64,000 nucleotides of DNA, from NCBI GenBank assembly GCA_003640385.1, contig RCAB01000001.1:868001-932000 (forward strand), in the 5' to 3' direction. Shown piece by piece: positions 24,543 to 38,200 of this stretch; positions within the stretch are counted from its first letter, which is position 1, and each line of letters begins with the position of its first letter. The notes beneath the pieces are model-generated. The model saw nothing but the letters and a program-made list of their open reading frames with translations. It did not search any database and had not been told where the DNA came from. The position numbers and the translations under genes were made by a program. This DNA comes from Setaria digitata. Lineage: Eukaryota > Nematoda > Chromadorea > Rhabditida > Setariidae.

Positions 24543-26840
24543 GATCGGTTAAAAACGGAAATAAGGGAGAACTGACCGGCAATCATTTCATATTGTATCA
24601 TTGATCCCAATCAAACTCTTTTCCTATATCACTGTTGGCACATTCACAGCCACAGTATTTATTTGAAGTTTGCTAAAATTATTGAATGGTCAGAGAGAGT
24701 ATAAGTGTTATTTAGCAATGAAGAAAATGGGAGGCATCACATTAATAACATTGTCAGTAGCACATAGTTGAATTATCAGAATTACTAATTTGCTCCATCC
24801 GGCAGATATTGCAGTTGAGGGACGAGACAGAAATTTCCTATTTGTCATCACTATTCACCTTGTCAACTGTTATCTGCTCATACTTATAACAGCAATTTTT
24901 CTTGGTTTCACTGAATTGAATTGTAGAAGAGATATGTCCTAAGTAAACCTTACCTTACATTGTTTCAGTAACTTGACCTGGGTTTCAGATTATACTCTGG
25001 AAGAAACGAAACTTTATACAGCTTTTAATTGCCTTATAGGAAGAAAGGGTGTTAATCTTCTTAATCATAAAGTACTTGAAAAAGGGAGAAAGGTGGAAGT
25101 TGTTTCATCTTCCTTTGATGCATCCAAAAGGTAGGAAATTAAAGGAGCCTAGTTGGGGAACGGGAGAGTCTTCACGAGTTTTGTCATACGCGAGCTAGAA
25201 TTTCCGAAATCCATCCTTGCCCAGTTGGCCAGATGATACTCGCAGATACTCTTCGGAAACATTTTGTTGATGGAGATGACGGTGGCGAAAGAATGACAAG
25301 GAGTGTCAGTGTAAAGTAAACCTATTGATATGTCCTAATAAATACCTTATCATTCCAGCTGTTGAAGGTGTTTCTATTATAAGCAAAAAACATACTTGTC
25401 TTTCTTCCCCTTTTAATTTAAGAGTTTTCAGCAATTAAAGAACTCTTCTGAATAGTTAAATTTCTTGCAAATGGCGGCAAGCACGACGAGGGAACTGATT
25501 CGAAGCTAGGATAGCACAGATCAGTCGTAGCGATCAAGAACACTGAACCAGTATCGATGTGCAAATGAAATTGTTTGAGGAGAGAGTTCGTGATAGGTTC
25601 TTTAACAATTTCTAACAAAAAATGTTCCCCGGTACATATTTGGTAATAAAGCTCTGCACTACATCAACATGATACTGCACAACAAATGAGGCTCTCTAAT
25701 AAATTCTGATCGAATAATTAAATCTCGATTTCTGCTCAGTGGAATCAGAAGTCGTTATGACGATGCAACTTCCACTGCCTTGATAGTTATTTGTGGCTTC
25801 GAAACTAAACTAAACCAAAAGAATAATCAGTTGGGAGATCCATCCAAAGACGAGAGCGGTTGTGTGGTGCTCCACTGCCAATCACTGCAACACCCATCAG
25901 TTAATACGTGGGAAGACGATCCAGTTGTTGGTAGAAACTTGTCTTCGGTAACTACCACTCTCGCTTATTTCCCGTTTGATTTATTCAGTTAGTAACAGTC
26001 CCCTCTCGCTATTTTATGCATGGAAATTCGTAAATTCAAAGTGCGCAATCCTACTTTGAGTTATAAGCAAACTGGATTTTCAAATCTTAAAATTTCACAA
26101 TAATCGTAACATCTTAAAAAGTTTTCGTGATGTCAATTATAGTTATCTTATTGAAGAGGAAGAAAGCAATTTAAACAAATGCAAATGAAGAGAATCGGAA
26201 ATTGATGGAAAAGAACAGAAAAGTCCGACGAAATCCCTGCTCCCCACAGGTCAGTGTAGAATGCATTAACCTGTGGTGAAAGCATCGTATCACACGAAAG
26301 TTTCGTGAAAGCACACGAAACTGTTGTGGAACAAGAAACACATCTAACAGTTTCTTCCTTCACTCCTCCTTTCAGCTAGAGGATGACATTACACCTTGGA
26401 TGATCGACTGGAACTCCACAGGATAAAAGCACTCCTCTTGAGACAACCTTTTTCATAAAGTTGAAATCTGATCGCGCAGAAAGTTCTTTTTTCTCTGACA
26501 GATAGTGACTGACAATTTCATACCTCGAAGTATGTGAGAGGAATCTGAGGTAGAATAAAGGCTCCACCGCTCTGTCTACTATCATCCATTCTTATCTGCT
26601 TGAGAATTTTTTTTTTTTGAAGATTTAAATGCAGTAACAAATGGATAAAGGATTAGGTTAAGTCGTAATATTCTTAGTGCTTTTTCTTTCACTCTTGTAA
26701 TATTTCCTGGTCAGATTCACTTAGATGAATAAGGCTTAGCAAATTAAAGTGATTCGAGAGAAGGATAGAATAGAGGAGATCTGCGCAGTGTTCCGCATCG
26801 GCAGTGCTCATTTGTTACAGGGAGAGTTGCTTCATATTGA
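24543..26840. promoter_or_regulatory. Divergent region between GALNT and zinc-finger genes
   Basis: About 2.3 kb separate two outward-facing start codons, so both promoters should lie here. The scattered short frames show no family resemblance or coherent splicing. No motif strong enough to name was seen. Confidence 0.4.
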
Positions 26841-29800
26841 ATGGCGGACATAGCAGAAGGAAATGGGCAACATGAGGAATTGCGGTAAGTGCTATTTGAA
26901 GGTATGCTTGGGATGTGATGACTCTAACAACCCTCTTCTTCTATTTCAGATATCTTCGATGTCTTTTATGTAGCACCAAGAAGCCATTCAGTGGCTTTCT
27001 ATCTCACATCCGGCAAAAGCATTTCAATTATGATCGCTATAAATGCACTAAATGTGCCTTTAAATGCGATACTGAAGAAAATAGCATCTTTCATTCAATC
27101 AAAAAGAGACATGATGTAAAGGTATTACTTCTGCTTAGTTCCATCTGAAGATTTTCTGTACATCACATCACCAGTTTTAATAAGAATTTTGCGCAGTTTT
27201 TTCAAATAACCCTGTTGTTCTTAACTTTCTGGTACTTTTATTGTTTGTCTTATTTTATTTTTCGTAATTTAATCAAATTAAAGCCACATATTCTTCAGTT
27301 CAATGACACTAACTATCAGGAACATCTAGCAATTAAAATTTTCGAGGATTGCTGTCGTCAGCAAATTGCTATCCAAAATGGGATGGAGATTCAAGAGGAC
27401 GTTAATTCAGGGTGGGTTTCAGTTAGTACATATGTTGTCTTTTTTTTTAAAAAAAAAAATATCTTTCTCTTTTTAATAAAATTGCGACATAAGTATTCAA
27501 ATTCTTGATGAAAGAAATGTGTCGTTTTCAAAAATATAGGTGCCATTTAGTTTCGAGCACTTTTATTAGGTTTGAATTCTGGCAGCATTTAGGCAAACAA
27601 AGAGAAGGAGAAACTGGAATTCGGACTCAGATGTTCACAAAGCATGTGTTCTAGAGAAAGACAAAAAAGTGAAGACGAATGTTGCATGGTCATCTGTTTT
27701 TGTGAACCACGAAATAAATATGCAAAAAATATCGAAAAACCGGAATGATTCCACACTTATTCCAGATTCAACACAATGCTTATGTGAGTTGATTTCAGGG
27801 TTAGAGAAATGAATAACAAAAATGTTTCAGTAATAGTAGTGAAGGAGAAAAAACAAAAAAAGGATATAAAAACTACGACGATGAGAGAATTCATTTAGAA
27901 AAAAAATACATCAATTTTGTTATACTTAGATAATGAAGAGAAACAAGAATTTGGTACTCAAATCACCAGAAACATTTTAAATACTGCTGATGATGATAGC
28001 GAATCTTGTAAATTATCAAAGTGTGATGACCAAGAGCCTGATGCCTCAGAATTATTTTCTGTGCCGTTTGCAAATATTAGAAGTATTGATTCTGAAAAGC
28101 TTCTAAATATTCATACTATTCTGCCTAATGAAGAAATTTCTGAATCCAGCAAAAATATTTTTGGTCGCAAAAAACGAGCTGTAATGGTATCTTTCTTCCC
28201 TTTTTCTTTTTCGGAGTTCTTTCTATGCATTCATTTTTTATACCAACAGTTTGGTAGAAAATGTTACTTTAGAATGCACTTTACGGTGCTATATTCTTAT
28301 TCCTAGTATCAAAAAACTTGACTGTATTGAGCAGAAATTAGAGCAGTTTGTATTAAAGTGACTTATTCAGTATTGCTTTTTTTCAGTTATAATGAAATAA
28401 AAATTTATTTCTAGAATAACTCTCCTCTGCAGAACACTGGACCGGGATTAAATACTACTTGTCAGAAGTGCGGCAAGGTTCGTTGATCTTTTTTCTGCTA
28501 CTTGTGTTATTATTAGCTTTAATTCTAAATTTTATGAAGTGAAGGAGATGAGAAAAGCTACAGAAAACAGCAAAAACTGAAAAAAAAGGGGTATTTCTTA
28601 AGCTTTTGAAATATGTTAACAAGTAACAATGGATTTCAGTTTTTGAGATTAACACGTTCAAGAAGAAACCAAGAAAATCTGACTGAAATTTCAGGAAGTG
28701 GCTGCTAATTACATTGCTAGAAAAACGCATGCTTTGCAGTTTCACTTCACTCAAAATGATGATCCAGAAATCGCAGAATTGTTACCAGCTACTATTAAAG
28801 CTTGCTTCCCTCACTCCCTTTCTTGGAGTGATTACCAGGTAAATCATTAGATGCAGTTAATGTTATTTTCAATAGTTTATCGGTATTAAAGAAATTTCGA
28901 TTGATGCAAGAAAAACAAGAAGTTTTAGCTCTTGTTCTCATCGCGACAAGAGTTGTATCAGCGACTGCTTTATATTGTTAGTGCTAGAGATTTCAGGATG
29001 TTGTGAGAATCACTGATAAATTTGAGTATTGTGGAGTTAATCTGGATTACATTAGAACAGTAATGTTGTAGAGAGTTGCTTCCATGAGAAAGTTTAAGTA
29101 GAATCAAGTTTTTAGTGTACACAGTGTGGAAAGGCGTTAGGAACTGATAGAAGTAGGAGAAGCCATGTTTTGAAAGAGCATTTTTATTGGTCAGCTATCT
29201 GCCCCATATCTGGTTGTACAGTCGTTATTAATGCTCTCAGTGACCTAGAAGGACATTTCAAGGTATGTTTTCTTTTTGATGTAATCATTCCTTTTGTTTT
29301 ATCTTTATTTTTTTAATGATAGAGTAAAGGGATGGTTTCGCATATTAAAGAGAAACAAAAGAATGATGAGCCTTATAGAAAGATTAAGCTGACTTGTCCT
29401 TTTTATTTGGTTACTGTTCTAATTGAAATCGTGTTTTGCATAGAAGGTTATCTGTTTTGATTTAGGGGCTAGATCTCAGAATTCTTTTTTTAGTTGGAAC
29501 ATAATATTTCGAAGCTAAAAATACCAAAATCATTAAAACAGAAACTTCGGAAGATGCAAAATGACAGGAAAAGTGATTTATATCGGCAGGTCTTTTTTTT
29601 TTTTTTTTATGAAACTGCTTTCTTATAGCTTGTTTTCTCCTCCTTTATTATAAAGAACGAAAAGGTTTCGTCTTCATGAGTTTCAGTGCAAAATAATAAT
29701 TTTCATCGTAAGTATATTATTAATGGTAGCCGATTAGAATTGTAGGGATAAATAAGGACGGTATATACTACAAAGAAGCAATTATATGTAATGAATCATT

Positions 29801-31221
29801 TTAGCTGAATCTGTGTTTTCCCTGCTCACTACCTCGAAAGAGACAAGTTCCCTTCAAGGAGTCAGTATGTGATAGTAGAGAATTACCGAAGTCAAGCATA
29901 ACGTCCGTTCTCTCCTCTCTCCTACATTCTCAGCCGAGCACAGACATAAAGAGGAAAAGTTTTACATACTCATCATCAGATACTGAATCAAGTTCTGAGG
30001 AAGGTACAACTTCTACAGGAACAAAAGGGAAAGAGCATGCTATTAATGAAAAAGGTAATGAAAACGTTAAGATGTAATAAGATTATAGCATCATAAAGCT
30101 TGAAACATCAAAGGAATTGAAACAAAAGGCTAGAAAAATAGATCAATTCTGTAGGTTTCTTGATTATAAAATTTGCCTTTTTTACTTGTTAGTAAGGACC
30201 TTGTACTAAAGTTAATATGTACAATCCTAAAAAGTGATGGTAGAAAGGTTTACTTATCACTTGTATTCGAATAAAGCGATTGGATTTAAATGAAATGTTG
30301 AGCTCTCTCATTTTCTGACATGTAAGAGCCTCATTTGGTAGATGAATTCTTATCATTTTGCTAGCATTCATTTTTCCAAACCTGATGGCTTGGTTTTTAC
30401 CTTAATAAGACAAAGACTAGATTTTGAATTAAAAGTGAAAATGTAAAACAGAATTCAAGGGTAGTAATTTTTAATTTTATGGATAACTACTGAATACTTA
30501 CAGATAGGACTCTTTCCACAGGATGTTCGAAAAATATGAATAACTTGGATGCGAATGTTTTTTGCCGTGATTTTTATAATCAAGAGACGAGTAGTGATAT
30601 GGACGGGCAGCAGTTATGCTGTACAATATGCCATTCACAGGTACTTCCGAATGTTTAAATAATATAGCTGGTATTGTTTTAAAGAGGGCGATGAAGACAT
30701 TGATTGTTTTAGTACAGAATTTCCTTTGAGAAGCTGTTCCATTTAGTACAGTGGGTAATTATAGTATACTTTTAAATTTATTTAGGATTTGGAGTATGCC
30801 TACACAGTCTGTGATATTACCGTCGGAAGATCTTTTTAATTAGTTTTTCGAGATAATATCATTCCTACAACGAAATTCACTTCATTAATTTTATTCCGCA
30901 TTTGTTTTATAACATGCCTAGGTCTTTGACCTATCAGTTTATTTTATATTAGACACATGTTGCTACATATATATTCTCCACTGTGAGCAGAAAACATAAG
31001 TGCTTCTTTTTATATATCTTGGGACTTTGTTTCCCAGCACTTGCTTCCTAGGTCCTCTGCACATCCAAATTATTCTTTTTGAGATTTAAGAGATTCAATA
31101 TAACTATTCTTCTATATTATTCTCTCACTGCTAACACTGATTTCTTTTCGCTTGATTTTTGAAGGTAACAAGAGACCTTTTGGAATTTCATACATGGACG
31201 CATCTTTCGAACACAACTTAG
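26841..31221 (+). CDS. Unrecognised C2H2 zinc-finger protein
   Basis: Predicted 555-residue nuclear protein that I cannot assign to a named orthologue. Exons: 26841-26884, 26950-27121, 27284-27411, 27593-27783, 27930-28186, 28415-28477, 28695-28838, 29116-29262, 29494-29589, 29805-30054, 30522-30640, 31165-31221; phases agree. At least six finger-like units are spread out rather than in tandem: CLLC...HIRQKH and CTKCAFKC...HSIKKRH near the N-terminus; CQKCG...ARKTH in the middle; CTQCGKAL...HVLKEH and CPISGC...H split by introns; and a terminal CTICH...HTWTH ending five residues before the stop. Between them lie a basic cluster (TKRRRNW), acidic Ser-rich stretches (SSSDTESSSEE) and KRKS, possible nuclear localisation signals. 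The exon 4/5 junction is the weakest: a strong acceptor at 27829 would lead to stops, so the acceptor at 27929 was used. Widely spaced split fingers suggest a DNA- or RNA-binding regulator; function unknown. Confidence 0.75.
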
Positions 31222-33622
31222 GTCAGCTGAATTCACACAATTTGAATATGCCGCTTGCCGTATGTTGAACGTGTATGCCATACGAAGAAAGAGCGTGGCA
31301 AGTTTGATAGTAGTTTTAAGAGCACCGGATGAAATATTCTGGATATTTTTGAATAAAACAGGTGTTTTCTCTCATCCGCAAACGTTATGTCGAGATTTTA
31401 CATTATCTGAAATAATTTAGTGAACTCTGATTTTTGCACTGCAATGCTGTTCCAGCCATCTAATCAAACCGCTTGTTCTGAAATTTGCTGCTGCATTTTT
31501 ATGATTATCGGATACGATTGTTTTGATCATGCAAATTTATGCCGTGCCATTTATATTTTATATTATGCAAATTTTTATTAATGTGTAATAGGTTACCTCA
31601 CTCAACATATATCAGAATATTCACTATTTTTTTCTTTTTAATATTTGTTTATTTATCGAGCGTGTTGTTTGTACCATTTTAAAGGGCCGTAGTTTCTCTC
31701 ATTTTAAATTTTCAAATGGGGAGTTATTTTAAAATGACATTTCCCGTGTATGTTTCTCATTATTTAGGTTTTTTTTTAGCAGCTGCTCATATCTTTGCAT
31801 TTAGACAGGTTAACGACTTCCTTACGTGAAAAAGTTTCTTATTTTTGTTCGATAGAAGTGTCATTTATACTGTAGAAGACTTAACTCCCCAATTTAGATC
31901 ATGGTGGCTCATCCAGTATGCCAGGTATTCACAGCTTTCGAAAAGGTTGCACAACTGCATGTGAAACCCTCATTCACGAAATTTCAAAGATTAAATTGAC
32001 TTGAACAAAAATTTTGGGACCACATTAGTTTTAATTTTCTAGACAGTGCTGTCTATGTTCACAGAATTTAGAAACTGGAGAGACTGAAATGTCCGGAAAC
32101 ACAGGTTATTTTAAATTCTAAGAACGTTTAAAATGTGTTAGTCCGAGGTGTTAGGGCTCAATGCTCCTATTTTATCTGCTTATTTTTTCATGTTCACATA
32201 TGTGAATTTGATATGAAAAGGGATTTTATTGTTTTGGAAGATACTATACAAAGTAGTGTAATTTAAAATTTTATTAGCTCAAATCATACATTCTTTTTCT
32301 TAACATCATTTAATACCATTGTTACATATACTGAATATAATAAAGCTTAAGAAATGCTAGGTTGACGGTGCAAGATTCAAAAGCTAGAAGAAAATCGATT
32401 TTGAGTATACGTTTTCATTTTTTTATAATTAGGCTTTATGGCATCTAAAAATAACAATCATCGTACAGTTTCTACATTCACAAATAAAAGTACTGAGTTT
32501 TTTACGAGTAAAATTTCATTTACACTTTTTTTATACCTTCGGGGGACGATCCTTGGTTATATTTTATTTCAATAATCTTCAGTTTAATGAATCTTGGTAA
32601 GAGAACATTACGTATCTAACCAGCATCATTAAACACCAGCCTCCCGGGAATCACGACTTTACATGTCACACCGAAACTGCCTAAACTTCTTACTAATAAA
32701 TGTTACAGCACAGTTTCAGTCCTGTCATAAAGTCACTTCAATTTAAAACTTCACTTTCGCTGTGCACAATATGCATGTTGTGTGAGGACAGCGGTAATAG
32801 TTTCGAGATTTGATGAAGAAGCTGCTTAATGACACCAAAGCAAGACTTGATGGGGTACGGAATCAAGCAGTTCCGCAGTGTTATTGATCATGAAATGTAA
32901 TGAAGTGCCCTGAATTACAAAAATGAGATAATCGCCAAATTCAGTTCAGGTTTAGTGCTATAAGCAAGTGATTTCCCACTGCAAATTTGATTTTTCAACA
33001 GTGTTGAATTTTAAATGGGCTATCTGCACACACATTAAAATCTAATCACCCGTCGTTCAGGAAATATCTCAGTGGTATTGGATATGAGCTCCACACATCT
33101 TAGACTGGTCATACTTGTCGACAATTGGATAGCCCCAACATACTCCCCATTCCTTATTTCCTATTTTGGTAGTGCAGAACAAGTAAGGTTACCATCGAAT
33201 ATTTGAATCAAATAACGGTGAAGCTTTTCAAAGACTTCAGATTCTTTTTATCGCAAACAGTGGCTCAAGATTCTTGTAAATTCAAATGTTTCCTCAAAAA
33301 GGGGAGCATAACAATTTTTTGGACTTTTGAGAAAAATCTGGGGTCATTCTTTGCCCTCATAGTGGAACACTGGCAAGAATAAAATACCTCAAGCAGATAG
33401 CTCATCAACGACGACCGTCGAACCTGACTTGCTCAACAGACGTGCTTCACTTTTAATAGATCTACATTTTCACTCCGACCCCATCCACCCGCACGCTCGC
33501 TCACTGCGGTAGAAAAATGCGTTGGCACGATAAGAGTGCGTGGGGTGTTGCCTTTTGCGATTTCAATTGGGCTAACTGTTACCTCCCCTGCTGTCGTTTG
33601 TCACTTTTCGGCACTGCCAGTA
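31222..33622. other. Intergenic, no supported gene
   Basis: 3' flank of the zinc-finger gene followed by AT-rich sequence. No exon chain or structured RNA was recognised. The right end adjoins a weak minus-strand ORF that lies head-to-head with rbm-26. Confidence 0.5.
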
Positions 33623-33979
33623 TCACTGTACAAGAGACAAGGTGTCGAAGACTTGCAGGACGTGTTCACCTGGGAAGTGCAGCAATGCATTTGCGTGACT
33701 TGCATGCTTGTAGAACTCCTTTGGCAGTGTTGGTATGGGTATGAGTTGGAATGGTAATGCAAATTTTCCATACACACTCTGGACCACATATTCACCTTTT
33801 AACTGCCTCGTTTCTCTGCAGTGAAAGGCTGTAGTGCGGGGTAAAGTAATATTTCTCCTGCAGCATTTATTTCTTAAGCTGCGAACTCTAGACGTCTTTT
33901 GGTGTGGAGTACTAGGAGTGTTACTCATATCCACTGGAATCATGTCCTCTAATATTTGATGATAATTAAGCCGCATCAT
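33623..33979 (-). CDS. Possible small protein divergent from rbm-26
   Basis: A 118-codon frame starting at the ATG pair at 33979; an upstream extension to 34057 lacks an ATG. The product is basic in the middle (SLRNKCCRRN) and has a proline-containing tail (LPFQLIPIPTLPKE). An acceptor-like ttacaacag lies 5 bases before the first ATG. The 3' part could instead splice at a GTGAAC donor near 33667 to small downstream exons ending near 33480. No family recognised. A head-to-head arrangement with rbm-26, about 200 bases apart, would suit a shared promoter, but GC content here is higher than in the surroundings and a chance frame is possible. Confidence 0.35.
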   Translation of the reverse strand: MMRLNYHQILEDMIPVDMSNTPSTPHQKTSRVRSLRNKCCRRNITLPRTTAFHCRETRQLKGEYVVQSVYGKFALPFQLIPIPTLPKEFYKHASHANALLHFPGEHVLQVFDTLSLVQ

Positions 33980-34135
33980 GTCGTCTGTTGTAATTTTCTG
34001 TTTATCGTTTCCTTGTAATCTTTCTCTCCTTTTTGTGTAGTTTCGTAGTTTCGCCAATTTATCAGTCTTTTTCTTTTCTCTTAGATAAAAAAAAAAGAAC
34101 GCACTTCACTCTGTTACTTATCGAACGTTGCTTTC

Positions 34136-34137
34136 AG
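34136..34137 (+). other. Acceptor in the rbm-26 5' leader
   Basis: The sequence gctttcag ends at 34137, 38 bases upstream of the rbm-26 ATG. No close upstream donor is obvious, so a spliced-leader addition site is likely. Confidence 0.45.
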
Positions 34138-34175
34138 GTTTACTGTCACAGTGCAAGATAACTGGTAACGCAGTG

Positions 34176-35244
34176 ATGATTATAGAAGCACCAGAAGCAT
34201 TGCGCACATGGCTTACAAGGGAAATGGCTCCAATGTATGGTTTTTTTTTTCAGCCGTTTTTGATAACTGCTTAAAGATATTCTCCAGTCATTTTCTTCTT
34301 TTTAAAGGATGATTTTCATTTGTTATTTTCAGATGTGATGCTGAACCAGCAGCTCTCGCCAAATATGTGTTAGCCCTTCTACGTAAGGATAAACCAGAAT
34401 CAGAGTTAATGGAATTTTGCATTGAGCAACTGGATGTTTTCTTGCAGACAAGTAAGACTTTCCATTATAGTGCAACGGATCCATTTCTTTGCTGCTGTCT
34501 CTTTTCATCTCTCAGTGGAAATAAAGTAAAACTGTCTTATATTGAAAGCTAATTCGTCAACAATTTCTGCAAGGAAAAGAGTTTTATTAAATATATATTG
34601 CAATTATTATTTCTCTGAAATTGACTTCCAGAAGCAAGGCCTTTTGTGGAGAAACTATTTCGTATCATCAGGGAACGTAGCTACGTGGCAGCTATGACAG
34701 CAACTTCGGTTACCGTTCCGGCGTTACAAGCAAAAAATTCCTTCCCGATAATGTGTGAAAAAAAGAAAGACACTGATGAACGGAAAGAAGGAAAAGAGAA
34801 AAGAGAAAATGTCAAAAAAAAGACTGCCAGTCAAAGTGATAAAGAAAGAGAACAACAAAAGGTCAACACCTTTATCATTATATCACATAGATGCACGTCC
34901 GCGATTGTTTTAAGTGTAAAATATATGTGAGGGTATTTTATGTGAACTTTTTCAGGTTCGAGATGATAAAGAGAGTGAAAAGGTTTCCATAACTGAAGCG
35001 GTTCCAGGACCACCCCAGAAAGCAGCACGAAAAAGAATCTCGCCACCCGCAGATATTCCACAGCGTGATGAATCCCGTCGTGATCATTCTGCAAATCGGT
35101 AACTTGTCTTATATATCTAATAAATGCAAAACGTATTGCTTCCTAGTCTTTATTTCATAACAACAGTCGGGTTCCGGTTGCTTCTAAATTAATGGTTAGA
35201 GATGGTAAGTCATTTATTTTGGGACTAAGTTTTCGATGTAAATT

Positions 35245-35275
<31 letters not shown>

Positions 35276-38200
35276 CTACATAAAATGACTGAACAATTTT
35301 GGTTATGTGAACTTTCATTGACTGTCGTCTTATATTAAAACTCAAAAAGTGTAGTAGTATTAAACTGTTCGTTTTTTATGTCTTCAAGGTTCGAAAGGCG
35401 TCGTAGTCGATCACCACGTGAAAGACGCTTGGAACGTGGGGAGCGAAACTTGGATCGACGTGTTGCGGCTATTCCTACACGATTACAGCATTGGCAACCT
35501 GAGCGATATAAAACTGACCGTCCGGAACGACTAGAACGCAAGCGATCTCGTTCACCGCGTTCTCCATATGAGAGGCAAAGGTATTCTTGTGAGAAACAAA
35601 TTACCGTTAAACTAACAGATTTTTGTGTATTTTCCACATAACTGAGATACAAACGGCCAAAGCATCATTTTTGTTCATTATTTTCACTGTATCATTCGAT
35701 CATTTCCTTATCTGTAGTTGTAAAGTCTATTTACAGGCGCGAAAAAAGTGGTGAGCCAGAAATACGAAAGAAAAAGCGCTGTCGTGATTATGATGAAAAG
35801 GGGTACTGCATGAAGGGAGATCAGTGTATTTATGATCACGGACCTGACCCAGTTGTTGTAGATGATATTGCACTTGAAAAAATGGTGACAAATGGAGCGA
35901 AGCCTGCGGTAACTCAGATCACAACCAATTTCTCGGTACCACCACCTGGCTATACACCACTGAATCCTCCACCGCCTGGTGTTGATAATGTATATGCTAC
36001 AAATTCGGGTGCTGTTGTATCAGCTGCTCTTTCTGAAGGTTTACTTTCTCAGCAAACTTTTTCTAGATTTTTCTTCGAACAAAGTGACTTTTGCATCCAT
36101 AAACATATGACAAAATTCATGAGTTCTTTTGTTGCAGGATACAATCCTGAGGCTCCAGCGCTAAGTGCTTCTTCAATACCAATTGTGGCAGCAGCACACT
36201 CGCTGGACTTTTCTGTCCCACCACCACCAATCCCACCAGTTGTGGTAAATCAGCCTTGGAGGCCAACAACTTACACAGTACCTGCTATGTCATCATCTGT
36301 TTTAATTCACCCTGCAGCCAATACCTACGATCCAACCCATTCCTCAACCACTGTCCCGTCGCATAATGTCACCCAGGTATGTTATAATTTTAATAAATGT
36401 TGTTTGTAACAAATAATGCCAGCAGTTTTAGAAGATGTTTAATTTATGAATGAGGCATACTAATTTAGAGATTGTTTAGGAATAAATTTTTATGCTTTAT
36501 AGATAATTGTTACAAGTTGCACTTGTTTTGGAATGTAAATGCAAAGTTATCTGTATCACTGGGATTTCGTCGTAGTTATTGGCAATATTTTAAGCTCACA
36601 ACCAGTCAAAGACGCCGAGGAAGAGGTGGTGGTACTGGTAACGTAGGACGGTACGGGCAGAATGTGGCTGCTGTGAACAAAACTCTTCAGGTGCGTAAAA
36701 TACCTGCGGAATTGAACAATATTGCAAAGCTGAATGAGCACTTCGGACAATTCGGACAGATCGTTAATATGCAGGTAAAAAAATAGTTTTCATCAAAGTT
36801 TATAACATACTTCTGTGAAATGGTCAGTATGAGATTTTCGGTGCATTGTTGTGGAACTTACTGCAGTGCGCTCGATTTTGAGATGTAGCATTTTGAGGTC
36901 TGGTATTCTTTGCTCTTTTTACTTTTAATATCTGTGTCTATTTCGATTTCAACTTGTTATAATCACTACTCATTCGAGTCCTTCGGCTTTTTAAGGTTTG
37001 TTTCGAGGGTGATCCAGAAGGGGCTCTAATTACTTATGCAAATCGATATGAAGCAGTTGCAGCGTATAAAAGTACAGTGCCAATACTCAATAATCGTTTT
37101 ATTAAAGTATTTTGGCATAGTACTAATGGACAAACGAGTAACACTGTAAATGCAGGCCAGGTTATTTCTTATGAGAAATTACTGCGGATTGAATTTTTTG
37201 TTTTCTTACTGGGAAATGTAGCTAATCATAGAGTTAAAAAGCATTGACAAATGAAACGCAGATTTTTTCATTTTATATTGATTTATATTGAAGGAATTTC
37301 TTCAGACAGCACCGACAAATAGCTCATCAGTAACATTCAATGCAAGGGGTTCACTGACAAAAACAGTTCATGTTGGTTCACGCTTGGCTGTTTCCGGTAT
37401 TAAAAACTCACAAACAGTGCAGTCAGTGAATTCTCAAAATACTGAACCTCAGGCTTCACGTTCTGTTGTCACGCAATCTTTGATGGACAGAGACAAATAC
37501 ATCGAGGTATTTTTTTCGAAATATTTAAAAATATTTTCTGTAGTTAGGAACTTGCTTAACTATTCACGAATTCTGGTCAGAACTTATGCCTTAATCAATG
37601 CGACTAACAGCTTTTAAATTTAATAATTCTAAGGTATTCTTCGAAAAATCAGGATTTCTTAGTTCCTTGCTTATGTAAACCAAAAAATTTGAAGCAACCA
37701 TATACAGACAAAATGACAAGTGAAAGAAACTGGTATTATATTTCTTTTTTAATATCATGCATTATTGGTCTGTTGTTTGTAGTTATGCTTGTTTTTCAGG
37801 TAAGGCGTCGACGGAAACAAGAAAAAGAAAACAGAATGAGATTAATAGATCTGCAGCGAAGAAAATCTGATCTTATGTCGAAAGAAATCGAGCAACAGAA
37901 AATCATACTTGAAAAAATGAAAGGAGATGAAATTACTCCTGAGAAAAAGAAGAAATTATATAAGGTATGCTGCCATAATGACTTGGTCTAATTATTTTAA
38001 AAGATTTTTATTTCACTTTCTCGTATGATCGACTTAAATCCATAGCTCATATGTGAACGAACAGTACTTGTCATTAGCGGTCAAGAGGGAGGAGATTTTG
38101 ACTCTTTTAATTCATATTTTTGGCGGCTATAATCTGTTTTGAGAGATAAATTTTTTCCTTTTAATGCATGCATATTGTGACGGTTGAAAGAAGATTAAAC

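Noticed and set aside
27830..27930. Zinc-finger exon starting at the strong acceptor ending at 27829
   Set aside because: In the phase left by the previous exon it reaches a stop without a usable donor; splicing to 27930 keeps the frame.
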